Assembly (NCBI RefSeq): GCF_029433095.1 | Contig: NZ_JARNTX010000005.1 | Location: forward strand, 1-64,000 | Direction: 5' to 3' | Length of the DNA: 64,000 nt | Source: Hymenobacter sp. YC55 | GTDB lineage: Bacteria > Bacteroidota > Bacteroidia > Cytophagales > Hymenobacteraceae | In this document: positions 16,620-25,937 of the stretch, piece after piece | How positions within the stretch are numbered: the stretch's first letter is position 1 | How the letters are laid out: each line of letters starts with the position of its first letter | Made by a program: the position numbers and the translations under genes | Notes under the pieces: model-generated | The model's input: the letters and a program-made list of their open reading frames with translations, nothing else | What the model was told of the DNA's origin: nothing | Database searches by the model: none

Positions 16620-18185
16620 TTAGTAGCCCGGATTCTGGGTGATGTTGCTGTTGATATCTACCTGGTTTTGCGGCACGGGATACACTAGGTATTTCGGATT
16701 GCTCTCGGGCTTGTCTTTCCGGGCTCGCAAGAAGGTACCAAACCGAATCATGTCTTGCCGCCGCCACGACTCACTGTAAAGCTCACGGCCTCGCTCATCA
16801 AGCAATACGTTGAGGGTAAGTGAGGTCAGGGCGCTAGCTCCGCGCGAGGGATGTGTGCGAAGGGAGTTGACGATGGCAAGCGGCGTAGCTCCGTACGTGC
16901 CAGCGCTGGTAGCCGTGCCGCCACGCAGAATGGCTTCGGCCTTCATCAACAGTACATCGGCTAGTCGGAAGGTCACGTGGTCGTTATTGGCTCCGTTGCC
17001 ACCCTGGGCTTCGCTCGCGTAGTCGACAGGATACTTGATGGGTCGGATACCTTTGGCTTCAAGGTCAGGACCGGTTTCAAACAAGTTGATGTCCTTGGTG
17101 AAAGCTAAGGGGCCGCCGCCCCGTGTGGTGAGCGGAGCATCAGTAATCAAATTGTACTGTTGCCCAATAAGATAACCCGCATTGATGCGCCGACCAGGGT
17201 TGGGGGGGCCATCCGGTGAGTCATAGGCCACACCGCGGCGCTTGTCGCCAGCCTCAAACAAGTCATACGCCTCGGCCGTTGCGGCTGGACCGTTGTAGCC
17301 ATCAACGGGCCGCATGTTGTAGTGCGACACGAACTTCCACAAGTCGCGCACCGGGCCGCTGTTACCGTACGTGTTTTCCTGGGTGTAGATGTTTTCCCGC
17401 CCAATTGCCGTGTTGTTAGGCGCGAAATTGTCGAAGTAGTTAGGCGTAAACGAGTACTTGTTGCTGTTGATTATCTCGTCGGCCAGCCGGATTACCTGAT
17501 TCATATCGGCCGCGGCGAAGGTTGGTGACTGCCGGTTGGCGTACACACCCTTGTTCAGGTAGCACTTCATTAGCAGTACGCGGGCGGCATCCTTGGTAGC
17601 GCGGCTGACGGGCGCGTCGGGCAAGTCTTTCTGAATCTCGTTCAACTCACTTACAACGAAGTCGAGGGCCTCTGTACCCTTACGTACCCTGGCTAAATTA
17701 CTCAGCTGTTCGCCTGGCTCCCGGTACAACACTTGGTCGTAGAGGTCGAGCAGTAGATACGTGGCCCAGGCACGAATAAACCGTGCTTCGGCTTGCTGTT
17801 GCTGCGTAGGACCAAAGCGCAATAGGTCAGTGGAGGCAAAAATGATGCCTTCTAACTGATTGAAGGTGTCACGCACCCGCTCGTTATTACCATCCCAGGT
17901 ATGGTTGTAAAGTGCCCGCCACTTGCCGTTGTCGTCCCAGTCAGGCCCGCGGGTAGGCATGATACGGGCATCACTGGATACTTCCTGCAGAGCAAATACG
18001 CTGACGTGGCCCTGGATGGGGTCGCGCTGGGCGTTGTAAACGCCCTGGAGCAGGGCAGCTGGGTCACCCTTCGGAATTTGGTCGGGTGTTAGCTCACCTT
18101 GCAGCTTTTCGTCAAGCTCGCAGCTTGCGGCCCCCTGGAGCAGTGCCAGCACGGCGGCCGCACGTACAATATTAGAGAGTTTCAT
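16620..18185 (-). CDS. SusD/RagB family nutrient-binding lipoprotein
   Basis: A 521-residue protein starting MKLSNIVRAAAVLAL with a lipobox ending AASC, so it is surface-anchored in the outer membrane. The N-terminal tetratricopeptide-like half shows EARFIRAWATYLLLDLYDQV and the C-terminus has the family ending with FRLADVLLMKAEA, LLDERGRELYSESWRRQDMI and a final NITQNPGY. SusD proteins cap the SusC channel and bind the glycan. It starts 22 bp after the SusC stop, the usual tight pairing. Confidence 0.95.
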   Translation of the reverse strand: MKLSNIVRAAAVLALLQGAASCELDEKLQGELTPDQIPKGDPAALLQGVYNAQRDPIQGHVSVFALQEVSSDARIMPTRGPDWDDNGKWRALYNHTWDGNNERVRDTFNQLEGIIFASTDLLRFGPTQQQQAEARFIRAWATYLLLDLYDQVLYREPGEQLSNLARVRKGTEALDFVVSELNEIQKDLPDAPVSRATKDAARVLLMKCYLNKGVYANRQSPTFAAADMNQVIRLADEIINSNKYSFTPNYFDNFAPNNTAIGRENIYTQENTYGNSGPVRDLWKFVSHYNMRPVDGYNGPAATAEAYDLFEAGDKRRGVAYDSPDGPPNPGRRINAGYLIGQQYNLITDAPLTTRGGGPLAFTKDINLFETGPDLEAKGIRPIKYPVDYASEAQGGNGANNDHVTFRLADVLLMKAEAILRGGTATSAGTYGATPLAIVNSLRTHPSRGASALTSLTLNVLLDERGRELYSESWRRQDMIRFGTFLRARKDKPESNPKYLVYPVPQNQVDINSNITQNPGY

Positions 18186-18206
18186 ATGGCAGCAAAAAAT
18201 CAAGTG

Positions 18207-21200
18207 TTACAGGTTGAAGTTGACTCCGAGCGTGAAAGTGCGGGCGCTAGGGTAAGGCAAATAGTCGATGCCGACAGAAGGCACTCGGTTGGCCCCAGTT
18301 TTCACGGTGTTAACTTCTGGGTCAAACCCGTCGTAGTTGGTGATAACAAACAGGTTCTGACCCGTTACGTACACGCGGGCGCCCTTCACGAAGCCGGCCA
18401 CGTTGCCCAAGTCATAAGCAAGTGTTAGGTTGGACATCTTCAGGAAGTCGCCTTTTTCCAGGTAACGCGTGGAAGCAGACCCTGCGTTGCCAAGCGCTTC
18501 TTTGACCGAACTCCTAAACGTAGAAAGAGCAATGTTTTTGCTGGCTCCAATCTGACCGATGTTGCCTACGGCGTTGAGCGTGTTATTATAGATGTACTGA
18601 CCAAACACGCCCGTCATGTTTGCCACCAAAGAGAGCTTGCTATAGCGGGCATTTAAGCCAAAGCCTAGCAACGTGCGGGGGTTGGGGCTGCCCGCGTAAG
18701 TCGCCAGATCCCCGTTGGGATAGAGAGATCTACCACTGTCATCTAAGCCTGCGTATTCCCTCAAAAAGAAGGCGTTGATGGGGTAGCCGTTGGTGATGAG
18801 CTGCGATGTAGCTCCCGACAGCCCCTGCCCGTTGATAGCTCCCGTGATGATGGCTGCACCTTCCAAATCCTTCACTTCGTTGCGAATGAACGTAGCGTTA
18901 GCATTGAAGCTCACATCTGCTTTCTCGGTGCTCACTAAGGTGGTATTCAAAGCCATTTCTACCCCCTTGTTCACGATTTTGCCGTCAAGGTTTTTCCAAT
19001 AAAGGGCTTGTACCTGCGGGGCGGGCTGGCCTGGGATAGTGGGAAACAGGATGTCTGAAGTGGCTTTGTTGAAGTAGTCGGCTGAGAAAGTGAGGCGGTT
19101 ATTAAATGCCCCGATGTCGATGCCGACGTTGAATTGGCGGTCCGATTGCCATTTCAAATCTACGTTGCGGCTAGTGGAGGGCCGTTGTGCCCCGTTGTCG
19201 AGTATTTCAAAACGGTCCTGCGCCGCTCCGGCCGGAAACTCTTGGTTACCGGTCAAGCCGTAGCCGGCCCGCAGCTTAAGTTGTGTTAGCTGTTCGGCTG
19301 GGAAGAAGGCCTCTTTGCTCAAGTCCCACGCTGCAGCGAAGGAGGGGAAGTAACCCACCCGGTTGTTGGAGCCGAATTTGCTGCTCTCGTCGCGGCGTAT
19401 TGTACCAGTCAGTACGTAGCGCTCCTTGAAGTTGAAAATAGCCCGCCCGAAATACGATTGTAGCTCATACGTAGGGTCGTTGAACGAGCGGATGCTACGG
19501 TTGCCGGTAGAGCTCGTCTGAATGTAGTCGGTGTAGTCGAGACCGAGGCTGCCAAAGCCGCCTGCAGCCGCATTGCCGAAACCGCTCAAGCTAGAACCCT
19601 TGTTGATGAAGTTCGTGTACTCGTAGCCCAGTACTGCATTCAGATTCAGGTCCGTGACGATGGCCTTATTGAAGTTGAGGGTATGGGCAATTTGCTGAGT
19701 GGACAGCTCGGTGTTGCTGATGGCGGCGAAGCCCTGGTTGAGGATGCCTGGATAGTTAATCAGACGTTGGTCGATGGACGTGCGCCGCTCACCACTGTTG
19801 TAGTTCACGCTCAGCAGCAGGCGGTAGTTAAGCCAGTCGGTGAACTTATACGAGGGTGCAAGGCTGGCCAGTACGGTGTTGACCCGTGAGTTGTCGTCGT
19901 AAAGCTCCTGGGCAGCGAGAGGGTTAATTACGTCGCCGGGCTGAATGAAGAGCGTACCATCGGGGTTGCGTAGGGACTGAGTTGGGTTCCACTGTAAGGC
20001 CTGCCCGATGAGGCTGCCCCGGTAGCCAGCATCGGTGGTGATGTTGGCAAGGCCTTCCCGGAATTGACTGGTAGAGATGTTCACGTCCACGCCCAGCTTC
20101 TTGCTTTCCAAAAATTGGAGGTTGGTCGAGAGGTTTGCGCTGTACTTCTTGAAGCCGGTTTTGCGTACGATACCGTCTTGGTCGAGGTAGCCCAGCGAGA
20201 GGCGGTAACGGCCAGTTTCGCCGCCGCCGCTCATGGACACGTTGTAGTTCTGGAAGTAGCCAGTGCGCAAAATCTCATCCAGGGCGTCTACGCTACTGCC
20301 CTTGTCGGCGCTAGTAGGTCCGCTGGTGGGCAGTCCGTAGTAGGCCAGCGCCTCACGATACTGGCTGGCGTTGAGGTATTCGGGTCTGCGCAATAGCTTC
20401 GAGAAACCGGTGGAGGCTCCCACGCTGAGCGTTGGGGCACCCGCGTTGCCTTTTTTGGTGGTGATAAGCACTACCCCATATGCCGCCCGCGAGCCGTAGA
20501 TAGCCGTAGCCGAAGCATCCTTGAGCACAGTAAAGGTCTCAATATCATCAGGATTGAGGAAGTTAAGCGGGTTGCTGTCGGCCCCGGCACCAGCGTCGAT
20601 TGAGGACGCCAATCCGGCCCCCGGCCGGGCTGTGCGGCCATCAAGTGGTACACCGTCTACTACGTACAAGGGCTGACCTGTGCCCGTCACGGCCGAGTTG
20701 CCCCGGATACGAATGCTGGACGGCCCACCTGGCTGGCCACTGTTGTTGCTTACCTGCACCCCTGATACCCGTCCCTGAAGCAGCTGGTCGGGTGAGGTGA
20801 AGGTGCCCCGGTTGAAGTCCTTCTCGCCAATGACCGCAACGGCCCCGGTTACGTCCTGCTTGCGGGCCGTACCGTAGCCGACCACCACTACGTCGCCGAG
20901 GGCTTGGGTATTCTCCTGAAGCGTTACCTGAACAGAGGTTTTGTCGGTAATGCTTACCTGTTGAGAAGTGAAGCCTACGTAGGAAATAGTCAGCGTGGTG
21001 GCAGAAGCAGGGGCCTGCAACTCGAAACCACCGTCGGCTCCGGTGCTGGCGCCGACAGTAGTACCCGTCACGACGACCGTTACCCCAGGCAAGGGGTTGG
21101 ATTTTGCGTCAACCACCTTACCAGAAATAGCCCGGGTACCTTGTGCTTGGCTAAGTAAAGGCATGAGGATGAGCAGCATGCTGAAGGCTAGCAGCTTGAG

Positions 21201-21281
21201 CAGCGCGGGTGGGATGCCGCCCGCCCGTATGGGAGTCCACTGCTCATACGATTTGTGCCGTTTGTACCAGTTGTTGGTCAT
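18207..21281 (-). CDS. SusC/RagA family TonB-linked outer membrane transporter
   Basis: A 1024-residue protein. A hydrophobic signal ends LLSQAQG near residue 47, followed by a CarboxypepD_reg-like domain (ISGKVVDAKSNPLPGVTV), a plug domain with the SusC signature VVVGYGTARKQDVTGAV, PLYVVDGVPLDG and DASATAIYGSRAAYGVVLIT, and a 22-strand barrel ending FTLGVNFNL. I use the ATG at 21281 (MTNNWYKRHK); a start at 21395 would put over 80 residues before cleavage. It imports oligosaccharides using TonB energy together with the SusD partner. No anti-sigma interaction domain is evident, which agrees with control by the HTCS. Confidence 0.94.
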   Translation of the reverse strand: MTNNWYKRHKSYEQWTPIRAGGIPPALLKLLAFSMLLILMPLLSQAQGTRAISGKVVDAKSNPLPGVTVVVTGTTVGASTGADGGFELQAPASATTLTISYVGFTSQQVSITDKTSVQVTLQENTQALGDVVVVGYGTARKQDVTGAVAVIGEKDFNRGTFTSPDQLLQGRVSGVQVSNNSGQPGGPSSIRIRGNSAVTGTGQPLYVVDGVPLDGRTARPGAGLASSIDAGAGADSNPLNFLNPDDIETFTVLKDASATAIYGSRAAYGVVLITTKKGNAGAPTLSVGASTGFSKLLRRPEYLNASQYREALAYYGLPTSGPTSADKGSSVDALDEILRTGYFQNYNVSMSGGGETGRYRLSLGYLDQDGIVRKTGFKKYSANLSTNLQFLESKKLGVDVNISTSQFREGLANITTDAGYRGSLIGQALQWNPTQSLRNPDGTLFIQPGDVINPLAAQELYDDNSRVNTVLASLAPSYKFTDWLNYRLLLSVNYNSGERRTSIDQRLINYPGILNQGFAAISNTELSTQQIAHTLNFNKAIVTDLNLNAVLGYEYTNFINKGSSLSGFGNAAAGGFGSLGLDYTDYIQTSSTGNRSIRSFNDPTYELQSYFGRAIFNFKERYVLTGTIRRDESSKFGSNNRVGYFPSFAAAWDLSKEAFFPAEQLTQLKLRAGYGLTGNQEFPAGAAQDRFEILDNGAQRPSTSRNVDLKWQSDRQFNVGIDIGAFNNRLTFSADYFNKATSDILFPTIPGQPAPQVQALYWKNLDGKIVNKGVEMALNTTLVSTEKADVSFNANATFIRNEVKDLEGAAIITGAINGQGLSGATSQLITNGYPINAFFLREYAGLDDSGRSLYPNGDLATYAGSPNPRTLLGFGLNARYSKLSLVANMTGVFGQYIYNNTLNAVGNIGQIGASKNIALSTFRSSVKEALGNAGSASTRYLEKGDFLKMSNLTLAYDLGNVAGFVKGARVYVTGQNLFVITNYDGFDPEVNTVKTGANRVPSVGIDYLPYPSARTFTLGVNFNL

Positions 21282-21415
21282 GAGTGAAAAGTTAAAAGTG
21301 GGAAATTTGAAAGGCACTCGACCTGATTTACCCCGGCGTAAAGCTTTGCGGAGGTCTACAAGTGTGGTGATATTGAGCAACTTGAGAGAGGACACTAAGA
21401 GCAGCTAAAGGCCAC

Positions 21416-22303
21416 TTAGCGCGAAGAGGACGAAGTAGCTAGGGCGCTTACCTGTTCGGCCGAAATAACTGGCGTTGCGCCTTGGTGAGCAGCTACCAAC
21501 GAGCCAGCCGCGCAAGCAAAGGCCAAGCTTTGTCCTGGTGGCTCACCAGTAAGCCAGCCCCGTAGCAGAGCAGCCAGAAAGGCGTCGCCGCTGCCAATAG
21601 TATCCTGCACCTGTACTGTAATCCCGGGGCTGCGAAAGTGCTGTTGGCCTACACGCAGTGCCGCTCCATCAGCCCCCTTCGTGACGCATACTGCTTGCAG
21701 CTGAAATCGGTCGGCGAGCCAGTGTAAGGCCGTTTCTTCGTCGGAGCTGACGCCAAACCAACCCGTAATTTCCGCTAATTCGTGGTGGTTCATTTTCACT
21801 AAGTCGCTGTGCTGCAAAAGGTAGGTTATCACCTCGCGGGTATAGTGCGGCGGGCGCATGTTCACGTCGAACACCTTAAAGCGAGCATGCTCGAGTAGGC
21901 GATACAGCGTCTCACGTGAAGGAGAAAGGCGGGCAGCCAAACTGCCGAACACGAATGCGTCGGAGGTCTCTACTAGTTCGGTTAAGGCGGCATCGTAGCG
22001 GATATAGTCCCAGGCTACAGGCTTTACTATTTGGTAAGTCACCTCTTTGCTGTCGCTCACATTGGCTTTGACCACTCCCGTCAAGTGCGTTTCTCCCTGC
22101 TGCACGTAGCTAGTACACAAGCCGGTCGATTCGACGTAGGCCATCAATTCGCTGCCCAGGTCGTCGTGGCCCACTCGGCTAATGAGCTGGGCATTCAACC
22201 CAAAGTTGTGCAAGTGCACCGCCACATTAAGCGGAGCCCCACCGGGCTGTTTGCCTGTTGGGAGCACATCCCAGAGCATTTCTCCGAAGCAGGCAAACGC
22301 CAT
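21416..22303 (-). CDS. PfkB-family carbohydrate kinase, probable fructokinase
   Basis: A 295-residue ribokinase-fold enzyme. GEMLWDVLP at the N-terminus and PGGAPLNVAVHLHNFGL are typical of fructokinases; the anion-hole and catalytic base motif is DTIGSGDAF, and DLVKMNHHEL is also characteristic. It would phosphorylate fructose to fructose-6-phosphate in the cytoplasm. It lies just upstream of susC on the same strand (134 bp gap) and after the HTCS gene. This echoes the Bacteroides fructan locus, where an HTCS, a fructokinase and susCD sit together. Sugar specificity is inferred. Confidence 0.87.
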   Translation of the reverse strand: MAFACFGEMLWDVLPTGKQPGGAPLNVAVHLHNFGLNAQLISRVGHDDLGSELMAYVESTGLCTSYVQQGETHLTGVVKANVSDSKEVTYQIVKPVAWDYIRYDAALTELVETSDAFVFGSLAARLSPSRETLYRLLEHARFKVFDVNMRPPHYTREVITYLLQHSDLVKMNHHELAEITGWFGVSSDEETALHWLADRFQLQAVCVTKGADGAALRVGQQHFRSPGITVQVQDTIGSGDAFLAALLRGWLTGEPPGQSLAFACAAGSLVAAHQGATPVISAEQVSALATSSSSR

Positions 22304-22909
22304 ATGGTGGAACAGTAAGGAGGGTGGGAAGGAAAGGGCTTAGGAGCGTCACGCTTAAAAGCAGGCAACACAGCTAGGTACAAGCGAGGGCTGGTTGCTA
22401 GAAGCAGGTGCTCTTGTTTCGAGCATGAAGTGCCACCTAGGAAGACTAAGTAGTATCTCCCGCGTAGTGCAGAAGAGCACGAATGTTTGTTTGACTATGT
22501 GCCTGGTGGAACAAGGAAAGCCAAGGCAGAGACAAGCACAGCGATTGTAGAAAAGGCCAATAATTGCCTTATATCTCGCCTCTTATTTAAGCGTAGTCGT
22601 AGTGTAGGCATCCCACTAGCAGCCTCTCGATTCGAGGTCCCGTTGATGCTGAAAAGGAAACTTTCGAGGGCCGTAACAATAGCTCGTGAAAGCACGTTGC
22701 GTAGAATCATGGGTGGTGTTCCTGAAACGTTTACCCAAACCTCTATTTAACTGCTTATACCTACTTGCTGCTTTCTTTCAAATCCTTACAGGATTCTTAC
22801 AATTCGATATTGGTTATGTAAATAATTGATAATTAGTGCGTTATAAAGCAACAAACGTTTGCGGGAGCTGCCTCAGTATCAGTAATCTTGCACGACTTAC
22901 AAAAATCTA
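22304..22909. other. Intergenic region between HTCS and fructokinase genes
   Basis: About 600 bp that should carry the promoter and HTCS operator for the kinase-susCD operon. Short overlapping frames occur on both strands near 22490-22750 but lack family features. Near 22854-22862 there is a short palindrome AAACGTTTG. No terminator hairpin or exact -7 box was found. Confidence 0.5.
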
Positions 22910-25660
22910 TCACTGTTGGCTTGGGGTATGAAGAGCTCTGTATTCGGAAGGAGATACCTGATACTTGCTTTTAAATAAGGTAGCAAAGTACGAAGGTGAG
23001 GAGAAGCCTGTTTGGTACGCTACCTGTGCAATGGCACTGCCTTCCTGCAGCAAAAGCAGCCGCGCTTTGGTGAGGCGCAAGCTCTGAATATAGTCGATGA
23101 CGCCGGTGCCCAATAGCGCCTTCACTTTCCGATAGAGCTGCATCTGCGAGACTCCCAAACTACGGGCAATATCATCGACACTTAAAGACGACCGATCGAG
23201 GTTGGCTTCGATAATGGCGGTCAAGTCAGCCAGAAACTTTTGGTCGACGCGTTGCGGGGCTACCGTAGCTGTGTCAACGCTGAGTTCCCGACGGAAATGC
23301 TCGCGTTGCTGGTCGCGGTTGCGAAGGAGGGTACGCAGACTTTCGAGCAGGAATGCTGGGTTGAAGGGTTTAGTCAGGTAGAGGTCGGCCCCGGCCTGTA
23401 CACCAGCAAGCTGCTGCTCCGGCGTGTCGCGGGCTGTGAGTAGCACCAGCGGAATGTGCGAAGTCCGCCAATCGCCTTTCAGGGCGGTAGCTACTTCTAA
23501 GCCGCTGAGTTCGGGCAGGTTTATATCGCAGACAATCACGTCGGGAATATTTTCGCTTGCTAGGCGCAAGCCCGTGGCCCCGTCGGTAGCGGTACTTACC
23601 TGAAAGTGCGGCTGTAGCTTCTGTGCCAAGAAGTTGCGCACCTCTTCATGGTCTTCGATGATAAGGGCAGTGGCATCAGAGCGAGAGGAGGGCGTTTGAT
23701 CAGCTGATTCGCTTAACTCATCATCGGATATAAAGGCTAAGGGTACAGTTGGCACCCCATTCGATTTGGCATCAAGGAAAGCCGCTGGCTTGGCCAGTGG
23801 TAAGGTTACCTTGAACGTACTACCGTGTCCGAGCTGGCTCCGGAAAGTAAGCTTGCCTTCGTGCAAACGAGTCAGGCCCTCGGCGAGAGCCAGCCCGAGG
23901 CCCGAACTGTTAGCCGGCGAGTGGCTACCCTGGTAGAACCACTCTAGTATATGCGGCTGATCGGCTTCGGCAATGCCTTGGCCGGTATCTTCCACGCTCA
24001 CCTGCACGGTGTTAGCAGAACCGCGCTGTATGCTTACGTTGATTTGACCACCATCTGGCGTGTACTTGAAGGCGTTGGACAACAGGTTGAAAAACACTTT
24101 GTCGAGGATGTCGCCATCAAACCACAGGCTGATTACTGGCTCGGCTGGCAAGAATCGAAACGTGATGTTGCGTTTGTGCGCCGTCTTCTCGAACACGTCC
24201 ATAATTTCCCGCAGAAAGCTCACTAGGTTGCCCTCAGTGGCACGTACCGCCATCTTGCCGACGTCAATCTTGCGGAAATCGAGAAGTTGGTTGACCAACT
24301 GCAGCAAACGCTGGGTGTTGCGGCGCATGAGCTGCAGATCGTGCCGCTGTGCAGATGTCAGGTCGGCTGGGCTGCTGAGCAAATCCTCGAGGGGCCCGAG
24401 GATGAGAGTCAGCGGGGTACGCAGCTCATGGGAGAAATTGGTGAAGAAGCGCAGCTTGGCTTCCGATGAACGACGGCCTTCTTCTGCTAAGTTCTCGATT
24501 TGATTGCGTTGGGCGTAAATCTCGGCGTTTTGGTGCTCAAGCGTCCGCCGGATGCGGCGGTTGAGGCGCAATGAGCGCCACGTCATGGCCCCCAACACAA
24601 CGGCCCCCGTCAGACTAGCTAACAGTAAGTAGACTGCCGTTTTCTGGCTGGCATACCGGCGCATCTGCTCTTGGAGGCGCAGCTGCTGCCGCTGGATGTC
24701 TTGCCGTTGTGCGGCCAGTTGCTCGGTATGGTTGCGAATGGTGCCAACGTTGGTTGAATCCACTACCATGGTGCCTAGCACGTTTTCCTTGGCATAAGGC
24801 TCATGACGCAGGATATGCAGCGCAGTCCGAATAGCCTCTTCGCCCCCGGTAGGGTAGAGCAGAGTTGCATTCAGCGCACCATCTTCTACCAATTGCAGCC
24901 CATTGCCGGGGCCGGGCAAGCCATCCACCCCCATGATGCGCACGCGCTTTTCTAAGCCAAGCTGCTGCAACACCTGGTGAGCCGCCCGAGCCATCGGGTC
25001 GTTGTGAGCGAAAATAAGATCAACATCGGGGTGCGCACGCAACAGGGCGGGTAGTTGCTGAAGCACTAAGCTGGCGCACCAGTCACCGTCGAGCTGAGCT
25101 ACCCGTTGCAGTTGAGGATAATGACTTAGCGCTTCTCGAAAGCCCTTTGTGCGGTCGGTAGCCGGCGACGAGCCAGGCGCGCCCAGAATCTCCAGTATTT
25201 GGCCGTGCCGCTGCAGTAGCTGGGCCGCGTAGTGCCCGGCGGTGCGGCCTACTTCCAGATTGTTGCCGCCTACATACGCAGTGTAGGAACGGGAAGCCGT
25301 ACGCCGGTCGAGGATTACTACCGGAATACCTTGATTATAAACTGACTCGGTTAGCTCTGTTAAAGGTCCTGACTGGTTTGGAGAAATGATGAGCAGGTCA
25401 ACCCGTTGCCGAATTAATTCCTGCACTTGCTTTCGTTGCAGGTCGCTGTCGTTATGCGCGTCTAGCATTTGGAATTCTACCTCCGGGTGGAAGCACAATT
25501 CCTTCCGCATGCCCGCTAGCATACCCTTCCGCCAGGCATCGTCGGTAGTACACTGCGAGAAGCCAATGCGGTACTTAGGCTTTTGTTCGACTGGGGCACA
25601 GCTACCTAGCTCCAGTAAAAGGAGAAGGGCTAGCCAATGTCGGTGGAATGGGAGATTCAG
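22910..25660 (-). CDS. Hybrid two-component system sensor-regulator (HTCS) with sugar-binding periplasmic domain
   Basis: A 916-residue one-protein two-component system. Order: lipobox-like signal (residues 1-16, ELGSC), a LacI/RbsB-type binding domain (about 28-290; YRIGFSQCTTDDAWRKGM at its start), a membrane helix near 335-357, HisKA with FSHELRTPL near 410, HATPase, a receiver with VIVCDINLPELSG near 710, and a C-terminal AraC helix-turn-helix. The first ATG is at 25522, but the binding domain and signal peptide continue 46 codons upstream to a CTG at 25660, before the stop TAA; no ATG, GTG or TTG exists there. I therefore place the start at CTG 25660. It probably senses a monosaccharide in the periplasm and activates the kinase-susCD operon. 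Confidence 0.85.
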   Translation of the reverse strand: MNLPFHRHWLALLLLLELGSCAPVEQKPKYRIGFSQCTTDDAWRKGMLAGMRKELCFHPEVEFQMLDAHNDSDLQRKQVQELIRQRVDLLIISPNQSGPLTELTESVYNQGIPVVILDRRTASRSYTAYVGGNNLEVGRTAGHYAAQLLQRHGQILEILGAPGSSPATDRTKGFREALSHYPQLQRVAQLDGDWCASLVLQQLPALLRAHPDVDLIFAHNDPMARAAHQVLQQLGLEKRVRIMGVDGLPGPGNGLQLVEDGALNATLLYPTGGEEAIRTALHILRHEPYAKENVLGTMVVDSTNVGTIRNHTEQLAAQRQDIQRQQLRLQEQMRRYASQKTAVYLLLASLTGAVVLGAMTWRSLRLNRRIRRTLEHQNAEIYAQRNQIENLAEEGRRSSEAKLRFFTNFSHELRTPLTLILGPLEDLLSSPADLTSAQRHDLQLMRRNTQRLLQLVNQLLDFRKIDVGKMAVRATEGNLVSFLREIMDVFEKTAHKRNITFRFLPAEPVISLWFDGDILDKVFFNLLSNAFKYTPDGGQINVSIQRGSANTVQVSVEDTGQGIAEADQPHILEWFYQGSHSPANSSGLGLALAEGLTRLHEGKLTFRSQLGHGSTFKVTLPLAKPAAFLDAKSNGVPTVPLAFISDDELSESADQTPSSRSDATALIIEDHEEVRNFLAQKLQPHFQVSTATDGATGLRLASENIPDVIVCDINLPELSGLEVATALKGDWRTSHIPLVLLTARDTPEQQLAGVQAGADLYLTKPFNPAFLLESLRTLLRNRDQQREHFRRELSVDTATVAPQRVDQKFLADLTAIIEANLDRSSLSVDDIARSLGVSQMQLYRKVKALLGTGVIDYIQSLRLTKARLLLLQEGSAIAQVAYQTGFSSPSYFATLFKSKYQVSPSEYRALHTPSQQ

Positions 25661-25937
25661 ATAGGTGGAAGCTTAGTGAATAACACAACCAGAAGCGCAG
25701 CCTGCAAACTATCTATCAGCAAGATATGCTCGGCATTACTCTACAATAGTAAGACATTAAACCATTGTATGTGTTGACTTACTCACCCTTTCACTAATCA
25801 TTGACCAGCGCCTGAGGCTGCAATAATCTCCGCCCTGTTTATAGGTAAGGATGTATTGGTGAGGCGGACTACCCCATCCTCTGCGCTTCTATTGTGTCGG
25901 AATCTTTTATAAGCACCGCATTGCCCGATAACCAGCG

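Noticed and set aside
22487..22750. Overlapping short frames on both strands in the HTCS-kinase gap, one with a hydrophobic C-terminus
   Set aside because: No recognisable family, no clear start context, and the two frames contradict each other.
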